From: Eustoma russellianum
Taxonomy: Eukaryota > Streptophyta > Magnoliopsida > Gentianales > Gentianaceae
NCBI GenBank assembly: GCA_036186865.1
Contig: AP025057.1
Coordinates: 22,088,277 to 22,152,276 of the forward strand
DNA length: 64,000 nucleotides
Direction of reading: 5' to 3'
Shown: piece by piece, positions 31,921-43,320 of the stretch
Position numbering within the stretch: position 1 is the first letter of the stretch
Layout: the number at the start of each line of letters is the position of its first letter
The notes under the pieces: model-generated
Seen by the model: the letters and a program-made list of their open reading frames with translations, nothing else
What the model was told of the DNA's origin: nothing
Databases searched by the model: none
Made by a program: the position numbers and the translations under genes

Positions 31921-33835
31921 TCACCTCTTGGTAAAGGTACCTTTTGGTACCCATACTTGGGTGATCCTTCTCGGTCTATCAAATGGCAAGAATGAAGGTG
32001 CGATATAGTAGACATGTGGTGAATGCATTTTGGGCCTTTGCCCAAGAACTCCTTTATACTCATTGAATGAAGGACGTTTTTGATTTGTCCTTGTGTGTGT
32101 GTGCGTAGTGCGTGGATGATATGAATGTCGTGTATGCATCATTCTTTTCTTTTCATATCTATATGGTACAAAGTTGTATTTCACATGATATGAAGAGGAA
32201 GTGGGGCGTGATGAGGGAAGGGGCGGTTTTTGCGTCATCTTAGACGACACTTGAGGCTTTGGGGCGTCTACTTTCTTAGACACAACAAACTTAGTTGGTT
32301 TGGTTGATACTTCATTAGTATCAACGTATCCCAAACCCGTTTTGTCACTGTCATGCTTTTGAGATAAGATAATACAATGCAGCATGTTAGATCCCGTATG
32401 AAACTGTTTCATCATTTTCTCTAGATCTATATTCCTTGATTTCAAATTTGAAATCTCGGATTTCATTTCGTTATTTTGAGTGGTTAATGATGAAATCTCT
32501 ATCTTTAATGCAGTGATGGTGCATGATGACTCTTTCTTTGAATCGTTTAATTGAGCGACAAGATTCTCGTTAGAAGATTCTAAAAGTTTCTTATCTTCAA
32601 TTAACAGCTTCTTCTCCTTAGCGAGAGTCTTAGTAAATTTATGCAATTCTAAATACTGACTAAAAAGATCATCATAAGAAGGCTCAGAGTCAGAATCAGA
32701 ATCAGATGATACCTCATTAGATGCTTTGGACACAAAGCATACTTGAGCAGTCTCTTCTTCGGTCTCAGTCTCGGAATCCGATGAATCACTCCATGTGGAG
32801 GCCTTTAGAGCACGTTTCCTTTGCTTGGGTTCTGAGACGGGTCTATTCTTGTTCCGCTCCTTGTCAGTGTATTTAGTTGTTTGCTTTTCTTTATTGGGAC
32901 AATCATATGATAAATGTCCAAGTTTGCCACATTCATAACATTTAACATCTTTATCATTTGACTTGTTCTTATTTCTTTTCGTTGTAGTGCCCTTATTTTT
33001 GTTTCTAAATGACCTTCTCATAAATTTTCTTAAGCCTTTAGCCAATAAAATTAGGTCATCGTTATCCGATTCAGAATCGCTATCATCTACGTGATCGGAA
33101 GAAGTAGAGACGTATTCATTTGATTTAAAAGCAATAGCTTTACCTTGTTTAGATGATTCCGATTTCTGTATGGTGAGTTTATTTTCATACACCTTAAGAG
33201 ATCCTATTAACTCTTCCATCTTTATTGAGTTCGTTTCTTTGCTTTCTTCTATTGCAGTTACTTTGGGGTCCCATTCTGACTGAAGGCTTCGTAAGACTTT
33301 CTGCACTTTTTCCTGCATGGTAAAAGCTTTACCAAGAGACTCAAGAGAATTATAGATGTTAGTCAAACGAAGATCCATGTCAACAATAGATTCATTAAGC
33401 AATAGTTTAAACGACTCAAGTGTAGACATAAGCATGTTTATCTTTGACTCTTTAACTTGACTCATGCCTTCGTGTTTCAATTCTAGTATCTTCCACATTT
33501 CTTGTGCACTCGAACAGTTTGAGACATAACTAGACTCACTTTTACTTAATCCATTCAAGAACAATTGCATAGCCCTAGCATTCATGCTAAGTTTTTTTAT
33601 CATCACTTGTATATTCTTGTTTAGGTTTGACAACTTCTACTGTGACTCCATCTACGGTGGATAACTTAGATGGAACAAAAGGACCATCTTCTATAATCGA
33701 CCAAAGATCTATATCTATAGCCATAAGAAAAAGCTTCATTCTTAGTTTCCATTGAATAAACAACTCACCGTCAAAAAGTGGAGGCCTTTGGCTCGACATA
33801 CCTTCTTGTTCGGTTTTGAGATTTGTGGTTGCCAT
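31921..33835 (-). pseudogene. Copia gag with zinc knuckle
   Basis: ATG 33835 opens MATTNLKTEQEGMSSQRPPL, about 55 bp after the LTR. Blocks are FDGELFIQWKLRMKLFLMAI and AQEMWKILELKHEGM, then a CCHC knuckle CYECGKLGHLSYDC (about 32895-32940), a Ser/Glu-rich acidic region and a coiled coil (about 32400-32690). A one-base change in a T/A run near 33595 shifts the frame. A TGA at 31921, after WVPKGTFTKR, separates gag from the protease region, and the following pol frame is offset. Confidence 0.85.
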
Positions 33836-33874
33836 CTCACTGAATCGTTGGATCCTTTTGTAGTGAGTGTTCCT

Positions 33875-33890
33875 GCGCTTGGATACCACT
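33875..33890 (-). other. Copia primer-binding site region
   Basis: The minus strand reads AGTGGTATCCAAGCGC directly inside the 5' LTR. It keeps TGGTATC of the initiator tRNA-Met match but then diverges from the usual AGAGC, so the primer identity is uncertain. Confidence 0.6.
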
Positions 33891-36800
33891 TGTAGGATCT
33901 GCAAGGCACCACTAGAAGGGGGGGGGGAGGGTTGAATAGGTGGTGCGGAAAGTGTGGTTTTTAAAATTTGTTTAAAACTAAACAACTCAACTTCTGAAAA
34001 CAGATTCTGTTTTCAGGACCAATTTTAAAACGTTTTTAAAACCAGGTTATAGGTATCCAAAAATTCTGAAATTTTGAGAGAACTTAGCCTCATATGTTAT
34101 GATGGTCTCCTAAAAATTTCAAATTTAAAATCAACCTTTAACCCCTTCAAAACTCGTTGGTGGTCAGATTGCACGAATCTGCCAGAAACGGTAGATTGTT
34201 TTGAAAAATTTATTTCTATTTGTTCTTAACTCCAATTGCTCTGAAATTTTAACCACTGACCCCTTATATGTTTTATTTGAATGGGTTGAAACAGTTTTGA
34301 AAAATACTTTCGGGAAGTTAGTCAAATACACTCAAAGTCTCAACCTTTGCAAGTCTGAAAATCAGACTGCACTAGTCTCAGAACTTTGGATGTTCGAGTG
34401 ACTTATACTTATCCAAAAGGGTTGAAACTTGTGCGAAATTAACCCTAGGATATGTGGCTATGTTTTTGGAAATTTTCATGATTTTTGAAAATCGTTTACT
34501 ATTTTTACGAACGTAAACAAAAAGAGTAAACAGTGCAGAAACAGAATATGAGTGCTGAAAGTAAATGACACCGAGATTTTTATACTGGTTCGGTTATAAA
34601 CAACCTAATCCAGTCTTCAAGGAACACCTTCCTTGGTTCGCACTAGTCACACACACGCAATACACCTTACCACAGGGTTGATGGAGTTACACACCAACTT
34701 CAACCCTTTACAAACCTTGTACGTTGAATACAATACGCACGAACACCACCACCTTGCAAGAATGAAGATTGATCACACCTTGATCAATCTTTTACAACGA
34801 TAACGAGTATGTGGTGGTATAATACAAGCCTATTCAAGGATAGAAATATAAGTACAATAGGCTTTCAAGAAGAAAGAAAGAAAGAGAGTGTAGAAGAAGA
34901 GAGGCTAGCGTTTTTGATCTCAAGAATGTAATGCTTGTTCTTGTCTTGTTTTTGCTCATCTTCTTTCCTTTTAATGCCTTGTAGCCGTCCCCCTTAGTGT
35001 CTCCCCCTCTTGAAAATTGTCTTCTAAGTCCTTGGGAGAATGTAAGACATCATTGTGACATGGTCTTGCTTACTTGGCATCTTCTCATTGGACGATCATT
35101 TAACCTTTGCTTACTTGGCACTTCATGATAGGTTGAATGTTGTCATCATTTGATGACTTGGAAAATCTGAATATTTCACTCAAAACATGTGCCAAAATCA
35201 ACATAGAATAATTTCCATAATCCACAAGATTGTCACATAAATTAAGCAAGACAAAATTCTTCCCACACAAGGTTAAAAATCGGCCATAATGAGTGATTAC
35301 CATGCTGAATTTTCAGCATGTGATACATTGTGTTAAAGTTCAAAATACTTCCATTTTTCTTTGATTTTTCTTTTTAAAATAAATCATCAATTGATAGCAA
35401 ATATCCTTATCAAATTGGAAATGAAATTTGGACACCTTATGACCATAAATTCTGCCAAGACATATTGTACACATGCTGAAATTTTCAGCATGTGTGATAT
35501 TCAAGAATATCACAATTTTAATTCCATAAGCTATTCAAAATACTTCCAAATCATCTTCCAATCAATCCACCTTAATCAAGAAGTAAAATATGTCTCATAA
35601 TAACATAGAAATCGGCCAGCTATAGTTCAACATGCTGAAATTTTCAGCATGTGTTTTAAATGAGACAAAGTTTGAAACATTACCATTTGTAGCTTCTTTC
35701 TTTAAATCACCAACATTGTATGATTGATTCTTGACCAATCAATATGCCAACAAGGCTCCACATATGCTCCATCTCAGCTGTAGGTGGCGTGTACAAGTGT
35801 ATATACATGTGCTGAATTTTATTTTTGCTAACTTTGTAAAATAGTGCACATTTAGTAATACACACATGTTATATTCCAATCAGTCCTTAATTTAATTTTC
35901 TAGAACATTTTAAGATGTATGACATATGTAAAAAGTGTCTAGATACGTGCCGTATGATGTGCCAAAAACATTCGATGTATTGTGTACGTAGAAAACCGAA
36001 TTTTCGATGTTTATCGATTATCCGATTTTTCTCTAATTAAATTCCATCTTTTTGCACATGTTATATATATTATGTTACATATAATATATATAATATATAC
36101 TTTAAATCTCAGCACTTGGCAGGTCTAAACTGGCACCATTAACATGTGACAAAATTAAAATTGAAATCTCCACAATTTGGCCTTAATGTGGGGTGATTTG
36201 TGTGTGCCAACATGGAAAGATTTTATGGCTGAAAATATCACCCCTAGGCACAAAAATTATAGATATTTTTGAAGTATAGGGGCTGGCCATTTATTTATAG
36301 CAAGTACGTGACACGTTGGCAAAGTTTCGGTATTCGCCCGATACGACAATTTTCGGTTTAGAACCTTTTAACGTGTCGTATTTAATTTGTCATCACCATG
36401 ACTTATATCATATGATATAAGACCTGAATATACTCATAAATATGAGTTAAGTATAGTGGTGTGATGTTAATGTACGTACGTAAAATATATAACGTGTCGG
36501 TAGTACGTTGGAATACATGTGTATGTACCTTTTTCAAAAAAAAAATCTGAAAATATATGTATTTATATGTGTATATGGCGTGCATAATGAATGAGGGGAG
36601 GAGGAGAAGATTTTCATTCCTTAGCCTTGTTGCCTTTGTTCCTTTTCCAAATGTGCTTCTTTTAATGAACTACTTAGTTTAATTAACTAAGTACTTCACT
36701 TAATAAACTAGTTTAGTTCATGAATGGTGGCACCTGAAAATAGTGTAAACACAACAAATGTTTGCCATATGATGTAAGCTTTAACGCTTCATGGCTCGTT

Positions 36801-36939
36801 AGTATGGCAACATTATATATGAGCTAAATAAGGCAAGTAATAAGCAATATCATGCACACGTTTGTTTATATCATGCACGTTTTATGTCATTCATTTAAAT
36901 CACATATTTTGAAATCACTCAAACCCCTTTTTCTCTACA
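33891..36939 (-). repeat. Copia 5' LTR
   Basis: Bounded by TGTAGGATCTG and TTCTCTACA and closely matching 25486-28529. It is 5 bp longer, mainly from homopolymer runs (for example a longer G run near 33919 and a longer A run near 36537). Confidence 0.88.
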
Positions 36940-37480
36940 ATAAGGTCGGCCACTTATGTATTTGGAAGAAGGGATAAGATTCTTTCATATTTTTGTAAAT
37001 TACCTAATAATTAGAGTTTTGTGTAAGGTTACTTCCATATAGTTCAAGTTTTAGTTTAGGACTTTTCCATTTACTTGTTATTTTAGATTAGGACTTTTCC
37101 ATTTAGTTTGTGTCTTTCTTTGCCCATTTAAAGGGCCTAAGGAAACCCACTTTGTATCATCCAATACAATTCTCTTCTTCAATAAAATTGAGTTTTCTCT
37201 CTTAAGACTTTGTGTCTTTGAGTTGTTTCTTGGTTTTTCATAAAATCAAGGTTAGGATCCTTAAATTTTGAGCAAGTTTTAAGGTGGTATTTTCCAAGCC
37301 CAAAGGGAAGAACGACTTGGAGGGCGATTCGTTTGCCAAGATCATGCAGAGGTGTTGCTCACACCATTGATATCTTGAAAGAAACAAGGAGGGAGAGTAC
37401 CCCTTTGTGCCAACCCTTGAACGTGAAGTTTTGAAGGAAAAGATCCAAGCTTTTGTGAGGTATTCACATCACATTCATTA
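36940..37480 (+). repeat. Unclassified LTR-like sequence, right part
   Basis: It begins with the second ATAAG copy and continues the sequence interrupted at 25485. It has promoter and polyadenylation-like features in plus orientation: TTTAAAGGGCC (about 37128) and CAATAAAATTG (about 37180). Ty3 LTRs of other plants have the same layout, but neither terminus can be fixed and no internal domain is attached. Confidence 0.45.
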
Positions 37481-37803
37481 TCATTACCACTGCTCTAAAT
37501 ATCTTGCTGTGTTTCTTATTACTTAGTCCCGCACAGCTCAGCGCATCTGATTGCTGCAAATCCTAGTGCAGCCCAGCTCGGCTAAGGACGTTTGGTTGGT
37601 GCATTTACTATTCTACGGTTAAGCTCGGGCATAGCTTAACAAGTCTATTCACCGCTTTCCGATTACTTAATTCGGCTCGCTCAGCGTATTTCCTCTTTTA
37701 TCTGGCAACATTATTTAGCCTACTTTGATCGGACTCAAAATACTGATGCAAGTTTGAATATGCATTTCCTCCAATGTAGGGCACCCAAATTGTTAATCCT
37801 CTT
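37481..37803. other. Unassigned GC-richer spacer
   Basis: It contains scattered CAGCTCAGCGC, GCTCGGC and GGCTCGCTCAGCG words similar in style to those of the tandem array that follows. No coding frame is seen. Confidence 0.45.
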
Positions 37804-38570
37804 CCTTATGGTTTTAAAGGATCCATATTGGCCGACTCTAAAAGGTGATCCTCAGCCTTATGGCTCATAAGGGGAGTCGCATTGGCCGACTTTAGAAAGA
37901 TGACCTCGGCCTTATAGCTAATAAGGGGTTCACCTCAGAAAATCAATCATTTGCCTTATGGTTTTAAGGGGATCTATATCGGCTGACTCTAAAGAGAGAT
38001 CCTCGGCCTTATGGCTCATAAAGGGATTCGCATTGTCCGACTTCAAAAAGCTGACCTCAGCCTTACGGCTCATAAGGGGTTCACCTCAGAAAATCAATCC
38101 TCTAGCTTATGGTTTTACAGGGATCCATATCGGTCGACTCTAAAGGATGATCCTCGGCTTTATGGATCATAAGAGGATTTGCCTTGGTGACTTTAGAAAG
38201 GTGACCTCGGCCTTACGGCCCATAAGGGGTTCCCCTCAGAAAATCAATCCTTTGTCGTATGGTTTTAAGGGGATCTATATCAACCGAGTCTAAAGGGTGA
38301 TCCTCGGTCTTATGGCTCATAATAGGATTCGCCTTGGCCGACTTTAGAAAGGTGACCTCGGCCTTACGGCTCATAAGGGGTTCACCTTAGAAAATCAATT
38401 CTCTGCCTTATGGTTTTAAGGGGATCCATATCAGCCGACTCTAAAGGGTGATTCTCTGCTTTATGACTCATAAGAGGATTCACCTTGGCCGACTTCAAAA
38501 AGGTGACCTCGGCCTTACGGCTCATAAGGGGTTCACCTCAGAACATCAGTCTGCCTTATGGTTATAAGGG
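37804..38570. repeat. Tandem array, ~151-bp unit, five copies plus a partial one
   Basis: Unit starts (CTTATGGTTTTA or variant) fall at about 37804, 37955, 38106, 38256, 38407 and 38555, a period of 148-151 bp. Each unit contains three related sub-blocks: CCTTATGGTTTTAAGG, CCTTATGGCTCATAAGG and CCTTACGGCTCATAAGG. The second is a perfect inverted repeat (7-bp arms, 3-bp loop) and the others are near-perfect. Between them lie GGCCGACTYTARAAAGGTGA and GGTTCACCTCAGAAAATCAA. The array is followed by a decayed remainder to about 38720. Confidence 0.92.
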
Positions 38571-39044
38571 GATTTTGATTTACTCTAGTCGAGCTTAAAA
38601 AGGGATACATATTGGACGACCTACATCCTTCTAATATTCATTAAGATTCACCTCGGCTGATTTCAAATCAAATGTCCATGTTGAATATTCTCCACTTTGG
38701 CTATTATCCTCAAAGGGTCACTTCAGCTAAGGATTTCTAGTTCAGCCTGGCACGTTAACAGGTTTATTTTTATTTTTGAGTTCTCAAGCTCTGCTCACAC
38801 TTCACCAACGTTAATTATATTCTGAAAGATGATGTTAACGCCACACTTGGTTGTTTAAGTTCATGAGCACATACTCAATGCTCTTGTCTTTATTACATCA
38901 AGACAGTTTAAAAGTTTTTACTCTGTAAAAGAGAATATAGTGGATACGAGCAAATTTCCTTCATTCGAGAGAGGGGATGAGTACATCCAAGGTTAACAAG
39001 TCAATAATGATAGAAGACTATAAATTTCTGAACTTACAAAAAAC
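38571..39044. other. Unassigned sequence between array and coiled-coil relic
   Basis: It holds single degenerate echoes of the array (CACCTCGGCTGATTTCAAAT, near 38650) and otherwise AT-rich DNA. No gene is seen. Confidence 0.45.
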
Positions 39045-39255
39045 ATCCTCCCTAAGATCTACCCCTTCACTAAAGCGTTTACATTGGCATTAAAGGCCTC
39101 TTCGGTATTGGGGTTATAAAATTCAGCTATCCAAGGGTCATTCTTATCTAGACAAGGATCCATTGCAGTGCAAATATTGATAGCTTCAGTCTAACCCATC
39201 TCTATGGCAAACCATTGCAGAAGTGCCATATTTTTAATCAGGAATGTGGACTTAA
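39045..39255 (-). pseudogene. Coiled-coil ORF relic, C-terminal part
   Basis: The minus strand from 39255 reads MALLQWFAIEMG, a stop, EAINICTAMDPCLDKNDPWI and EFYNPNTEEAF. It follows the 59578-59993 part across the CRM-like insertion (TSD CTTAA at both edges). The pattern (long coiled coil followed by a short Asp/Pro-rich tail) recalls accessory ORFs carried in antisense near the 3' end of Tat-type elements. That assignment is from memory and tentative. Confidence 0.4.
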
Positions 39256-40703
39256 TGATGCGTGCAACTCGTGGGCTCCAACGATTCCACCTTCCAAACG
39301 TCCTTCACAAAGGGTTAGGCACAAGGAAGAAGACTTCCCCTTGCTTCCTTAGTGATTAAAAACGTGTGGATTAAACGAATGAGCAAGACCAACACTTCAG
39401 GATGGTCGTTGATCAGGCAAACCAAAACGGCCCTCCTGGACGGCACCTTTAAGCAATGGCAACACCTTCAATATGCTCAACTTTGAAGGATCTTAACCTA
39501 GGTTTTTAATGCAAAACCAAGAAAACAAAGTATCACACAAAGTGAATGAAATATCAAGAATTGTTATTCATCAAAAGGTGAGTTTACAACCAGCCAAAGG
39601 GGTCTATTTATAGGCCTAAGAAACGTCCCCCTTTAGCTTGAAATGGCTAGAGATAATTCAAATAAAGCTATCTAACAAATGTTTAAATTTGAACTTTGCT
39701 TGAAAATTAAAACTAAGATAATTCTAGCTAAAACTTGAAATGCTTGCAAGATGTTATCTCCACTATCTTCAGCCGTGTATGTGGACCAAAATGGAGCCTT
39801 GGAGGAGCTGATTTGATGAGTAGCATATGCTTGAGCTTGTTTTCAAAAGTTTAGATGAGGTTTGACTTCAAGTTGAGATTGAATTTTGAGTGCACTTTGA
39901 ATTTGATCCTAGGATATCCTTAATCCTTCCAGCCGTTTTTGATGAGTGATGAGGGTCTTGAAAAATCTGATTTGATGAGGATAAGGTGGTTGGGGTTGAA
40001 TTCAAAGGATGGTTGAAGATTTAATCCAAATGGAGTTTGAACTTGAATTCAAACTTGATTCAATTTTTGTGTTGTTGAATTATCCTCCAAAATGGCGTGT
40101 ATATCAAGAAGATAGGAGCTGAAATCTTCTTCAACTTTAAATCTCAAATTGGTTGAGACTTGAATTCAAATCATGATTGATCATTATCCATTTGTTTCAA
40201 ACATGGCCGGCCCCCCTTTGTGGATAATGGGGATGATTTTGATTTCAACTTGATCAAGAGATTCTATCTTGGACACCTTTGAATTTGTCTTAGCGTAGAC
40301 AACATTCTCTTCGAACATTCTCTCAAAACATTCTCTTCAAACATTCTCTTGAAACATTCTCTTCAAACATTCTCTTTAACATTCTCTTGAAACATTCTCT
40401 TCTCTTGAAACATTCTCTTCAAACATTCTCTTGCACCTAATTTACCTACAAAGCAAATACATAAAACTAAGATCACACGACACAAAATAAATTCAAAAAC
40501 AAGGAATGTAGACGTGCATGCTGAGACATGCTCAAGTTGAAGGTTCAATGAAATGAACCCAAGGAGTCTTAGGTTCATCTTGAACATGCTTGTACAAGAA
40601 GGTGGCAACTTGATGACAATGTTCCTTTGCCCTCCTTCTTGTCATAGGACCTTTGACCTCTTGATGGGGCCCTTGATCCTCATCGGACCCTTGATCCTCA
40701 TCA
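39256..40703 (-). repeat. CRM-like 3' LTR
   Basis: Termini TGATGCGTGC and ATCCTCATCA. It contains a 14-15-bp minisatellite of ACATTCTCTTSAA at 40301-40434. Its inner end encodes the last residues of pol in the minus frame. Confidence 0.9.
40301..40434. repeat. ACATTCTCTTCAA minisatellite in LTR
   Basis: About nine tandem or near-tandem copies of AACATTCTCTTCAA / AACATTCTCTTGAA. The matching array in the other LTR is at 59176-59308 with point differences only. Confidence 0.88.
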
Positions 40704-40720
40704 ATCCCCCCTCCTCAAAA
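40704..40720 (-). other. CRM-like polypurine tract
   Basis: Plus strand ATCCCCCCTCCTCAAAA follows the LTR directly. The complementary purine run also codes for the FEEGG residues of the pol tail. Confidence 0.8.
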
Positions 40721-41130
40721 GGATTCGTCCTCGAATCAAAAAGGTCATCGTTGAAAGGGGTGAGATCAGCAACATTAAAAGTAGGTGAAACGGAACCATA
40801 CCTGTCAGGAAGATCGAGGATGTATGCATTGTCACCTATGCGTTTCAATACTTTAAAGGGTCCATCTCCTCGAGGCAACAATTTTGACTTTCTTTCATTG
40901 GGAAATCTTTCTTTGCACAAATGTAACCACACTAAATCTCCAGGTTTGAACACAACTCTTTTCCAATGTTTGTTAGCTCGTCTTTCATAAGCTTTGTTTT
41001 TCTTTTCTAGTTGTGTTTTAAATTGTTCATGCAGTTTCTTTATGTTGTCCGCTTTTTGTTTACCATCAAGACTAAAACGGTCATGCACGGGAATAGGAAT
41101 CAAATCAATGGGAGACAAAGTTTTATTAGG
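40721..41130 (-). pseudogene. CRM-like integrase C-terminal part
   Basis: The minus frame reads NKTLSPIDLIPIPVHDRFSL, then KKNKAYERRANKHWKRVVFK, PGDLVWLHLCKERFP, LLPRGDGPFKVLKRIGDNAY and VADLTPFNDDLFDSRTNPFE, standard for the C-terminal domain of Ty3 integrases. Its N-terminal continuation is at 52154, 11 kb away. At the polypurine tract the frame into the LTR is shifted, so the tail predicted from the other LTR is not read directly. Confidence 0.85.
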
Positions 41131-41149
41131 ATACACATACACATACTAT

Positions 41150-41915
41150 ATCAAGTATGGTAAAACGATATGATCAGTCCTACGCATATACCAGAAGTTT
41201 AAGTGTAACAAAAGCACCTTATGAATTATTAAACAATAGACAACCTAAGATAGATTGTATAAGAGTACTTAAATGTAAACATTTTGTACATAATATTAAA
41301 TATAATCTAGACAAGTTTGAACAAAAGTCTGTTAAATGTACATTTCTTGGGTATTTGACTAACTCAAGAGTTTATAGGTGTTATAATCCTGCATCTAGAA
41401 AAATAATTGAATCCATACATGTGAAATTTGATGAGAATGTATTTCTTGAAGTAAGTAATAAAACTCAAAAAAAACAAGAGAATAATGTTGAAAATATGTG
41501 ATCATCTATAACCAACTCCCCTTGAACAAGACATGCATGAACCCTTAGGTGAAGTAAATCAAGAAATTATACAATTGGAAGATAGTTCATCTAATTTACA
41601 AGATGTTCCGATTGTATATGATAATGTTCACACTAATGAAACATTTGAACAAGATGAAGGTGAACATAGTCAACCTAAGAATTGGTGGCAAATAAAAGAC
41701 AAACATAAACACCTTAAGGAATTGATCATTAGCAACCCGAGTGATGGGGTTAGAACACATGAAAACATAAGTCAAGTCAAATGGTATAGCTTAATGTCAC
41801 GCTTAGAAACAAAAAATGATAAGAAAGCTTAGGTGATATATTATGGACAGATGCGATGCATGCGGAATTAAACCAATTTACCCGAAACAACGTCAAGGCC
41901 TCATGAGAACAATTT
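41150..41915 (+). pseudogene. Copia integrase-RT linker fragment
   Basis: The plus frame reads KAPYELLNNRQPKIDCIRVL, NLDKFEQKSVKCTFLGYLTN and SRVYRCYNPASRKIIESIHV, the segment after the integrase core in SIRE-type copia elements. An acidic linker follows, and LGDILWTDAMHAELNQFTRN is the start of RT (about 41830-41900). It lacks the integrase core, RT catalytic part and RNase H. Orientation is opposite to the other copia coding regions in the window. Confidence 0.75.
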
Positions 41916-42439
41916 CTTGAAAGTAACATTGTAGCTTCTGCTCATGAATGCTAGATGGGCTGATTGGAAGTTCCACATAGCTTTTGATATGCGAGGATCA
42001 TTTCACTAGCTTCAATATATGACCTTGACAAAGATAAACTTCGCCCTTGTGTTATATAGATGATTCCCCTCAGAGCTGTATGTGCCTTACATGGATCTTA
42101 CTGAAGAATAATATTACAACAACAACAACATTATCCTATTATCTTAGAGGCTTCCGTTTATGGCGGAGTATGGAGGTCGAATGTACGCAATTATGACCAC
42201 TGTAGACAACTATGACTATATACAGAGGTGAGACCAAAAGTGAGCTTGGTGGTGATAATGGTGACTGCTGTAGGCAACTATGACTACATTGTTGATTGGG
42301 AGTTCAAGCAAACTGGTATCATTAAAGTTAATGTAAGTTATGAGGTCAGGTTTACTGTATGAACTACCAAATTGTTGTTTAGTGAACAAGTATTTTAGAT
42401 ACTCATACATTGTTATTCATGTTAGTTTAATCATGCTCC
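41916..42439. other. Unassigned, with (AAC)n tract
   Basis: An AACAACAACAACA tract followed by TTATCCTATTATCTTAGAG lies at 42116-42152, faintly like the antisense 3' tail of RTE-type LINEs. Two copies of GTAGRCAACTATGACTA (about 42203 and 42270) form a short direct repeat about 67 bp apart. No gene is seen. Confidence 0.4.
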
Positions 42440-43137
42440 CTTAGCTAATTAAGTGAACTTTCAAGGATAATTAAGTGAAATGACACATTCTTCTTTGACT
42501 TTGGAATATGATGGAATAAAGCAAAATGACTCACTAAATTGGGTACAGGAATAATTAAATAGGCATAAAAAATGGTACAACTTTTATTAGGAATTAAATT
42601 AAAGAAAAAAAGGAAAGTAACACATAAGAGGGACAAAATGGTAAAATCTCTACCCACTTGCACCCCTACCTCTATCCGGCCACCCTCACCTTTTTCCCAA
42701 ATTTTCCTCATTTACCCTTTTTTAATTTCCCGCTCATCATACCATCTCTTACACAAGGAAAGACATCTACCAACTCAAATTTCATGCACCATCTTTTTTC
42801 CTCCACTACCTTCCCAATCCAAGAAAAACCCAATCATTCCTCCTATTACACCATGTCGGTTAAAGCATGGAAACAAGCCATAAAACTTATGTCCTTCCTT
42901 CATTACATCTCATTTTCATCCACCTGACTCTCTCACCAAATTCTCCCCACTCATCTCTCTCTCTCTCTCTCACTAAAAAGAATTCTCTCACCCTCAAAAT
43001 CCCCCTTATCCGAGAACACCAAGGCAAGGAAGAGGTAAATTTCTTAATCTTTCAAGTGAGGAATCAAGTGTCCAAACACTATAAGCATCAAGGTAAACAC
43101 TTTATCAATCTTGTTCACATCCTTCTCACCCTCCATT
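42440..43137 (+). repeat. Tekay-like LTR fragment, plus orientation
   Basis: TATTAGGAATTAAATTAAAG and then GTAACACATAAG, CCGGCCACCC, and the donor-like CATCAAGGTAAACACTTTAT occur in the same order as in the reverse complement of the Tekay LTRs (for example AATCAAGGTAAGAACTTTAT). A CT tract at 42953-42972 lies in the leader. It ends where copia LTR sequence starts. Confidence 0.45.
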
Positions 43138-43320
43138 TGTAGGACCTGTATAGCACCACTAGAAAGGGGGTTGAATAGTGAGTGTGGAAAATTCAGTTTT
43201 TAAAAGTTTTTAAACCAAATTACTCTCTTCTGAAAACAGTTTCTGTTTTAACATCCTTATTTGATTTATATAAATGACCTAGTTGTAGACCTCCAAAAAT
43301 TATGAAACTTGTTGAGAATG
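43138..43320 (-). repeat. Copia LTR end fragment
   Basis: TGTAGGACCTGTATAGCACC, then ACTAGAAAGGGGGTTGAATA, matches the start of the copia LTRs at 25486 and 33891. It stops at the Tekay LTR start at 43321, and its continuation is not found on the other side. Confidence 0.75.

Larger units (their letters stand above)
25486..36939 (-). mobile_element. SIRE/Maximus-like Ty1 copia element, complete but defective
   Basis: LTRs of 3044 bp (25486-28529) and 3049 bp (33891-36939) flank gag, protease, integrase, RT and RNase H in copia order on the minus strand. The TSD ATAAG is perfect at 25481-25485 and 36940-36944. The outermost T of the left LTR terminus is C (CGTAGG for TGTAGG). The LTRs are near-identical by eye, so insertion was fairly recent, but the coding region has a gag frameshift, several stops and an RNase H deletion. 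Lineage is judged from the RT (YVDD, CMCARFQSQPKVSHYNAVKR) and the LTR length. Confidence 0.9.

Noticed and set aside
37804..38570. CRISPR-like array of repeats and spacers
   Set aside because: Units are 151 bp with all parts repeated, there are no unique spacers and no cas genes, and the genome is a plant; it is a tandem repeat.
42116..42152. RTE LINE tail at the AACAACAACAACA tract
   Set aside because: Only the triplet run and a vague TTATCC motif are shared; the characteristic protein end is absent.
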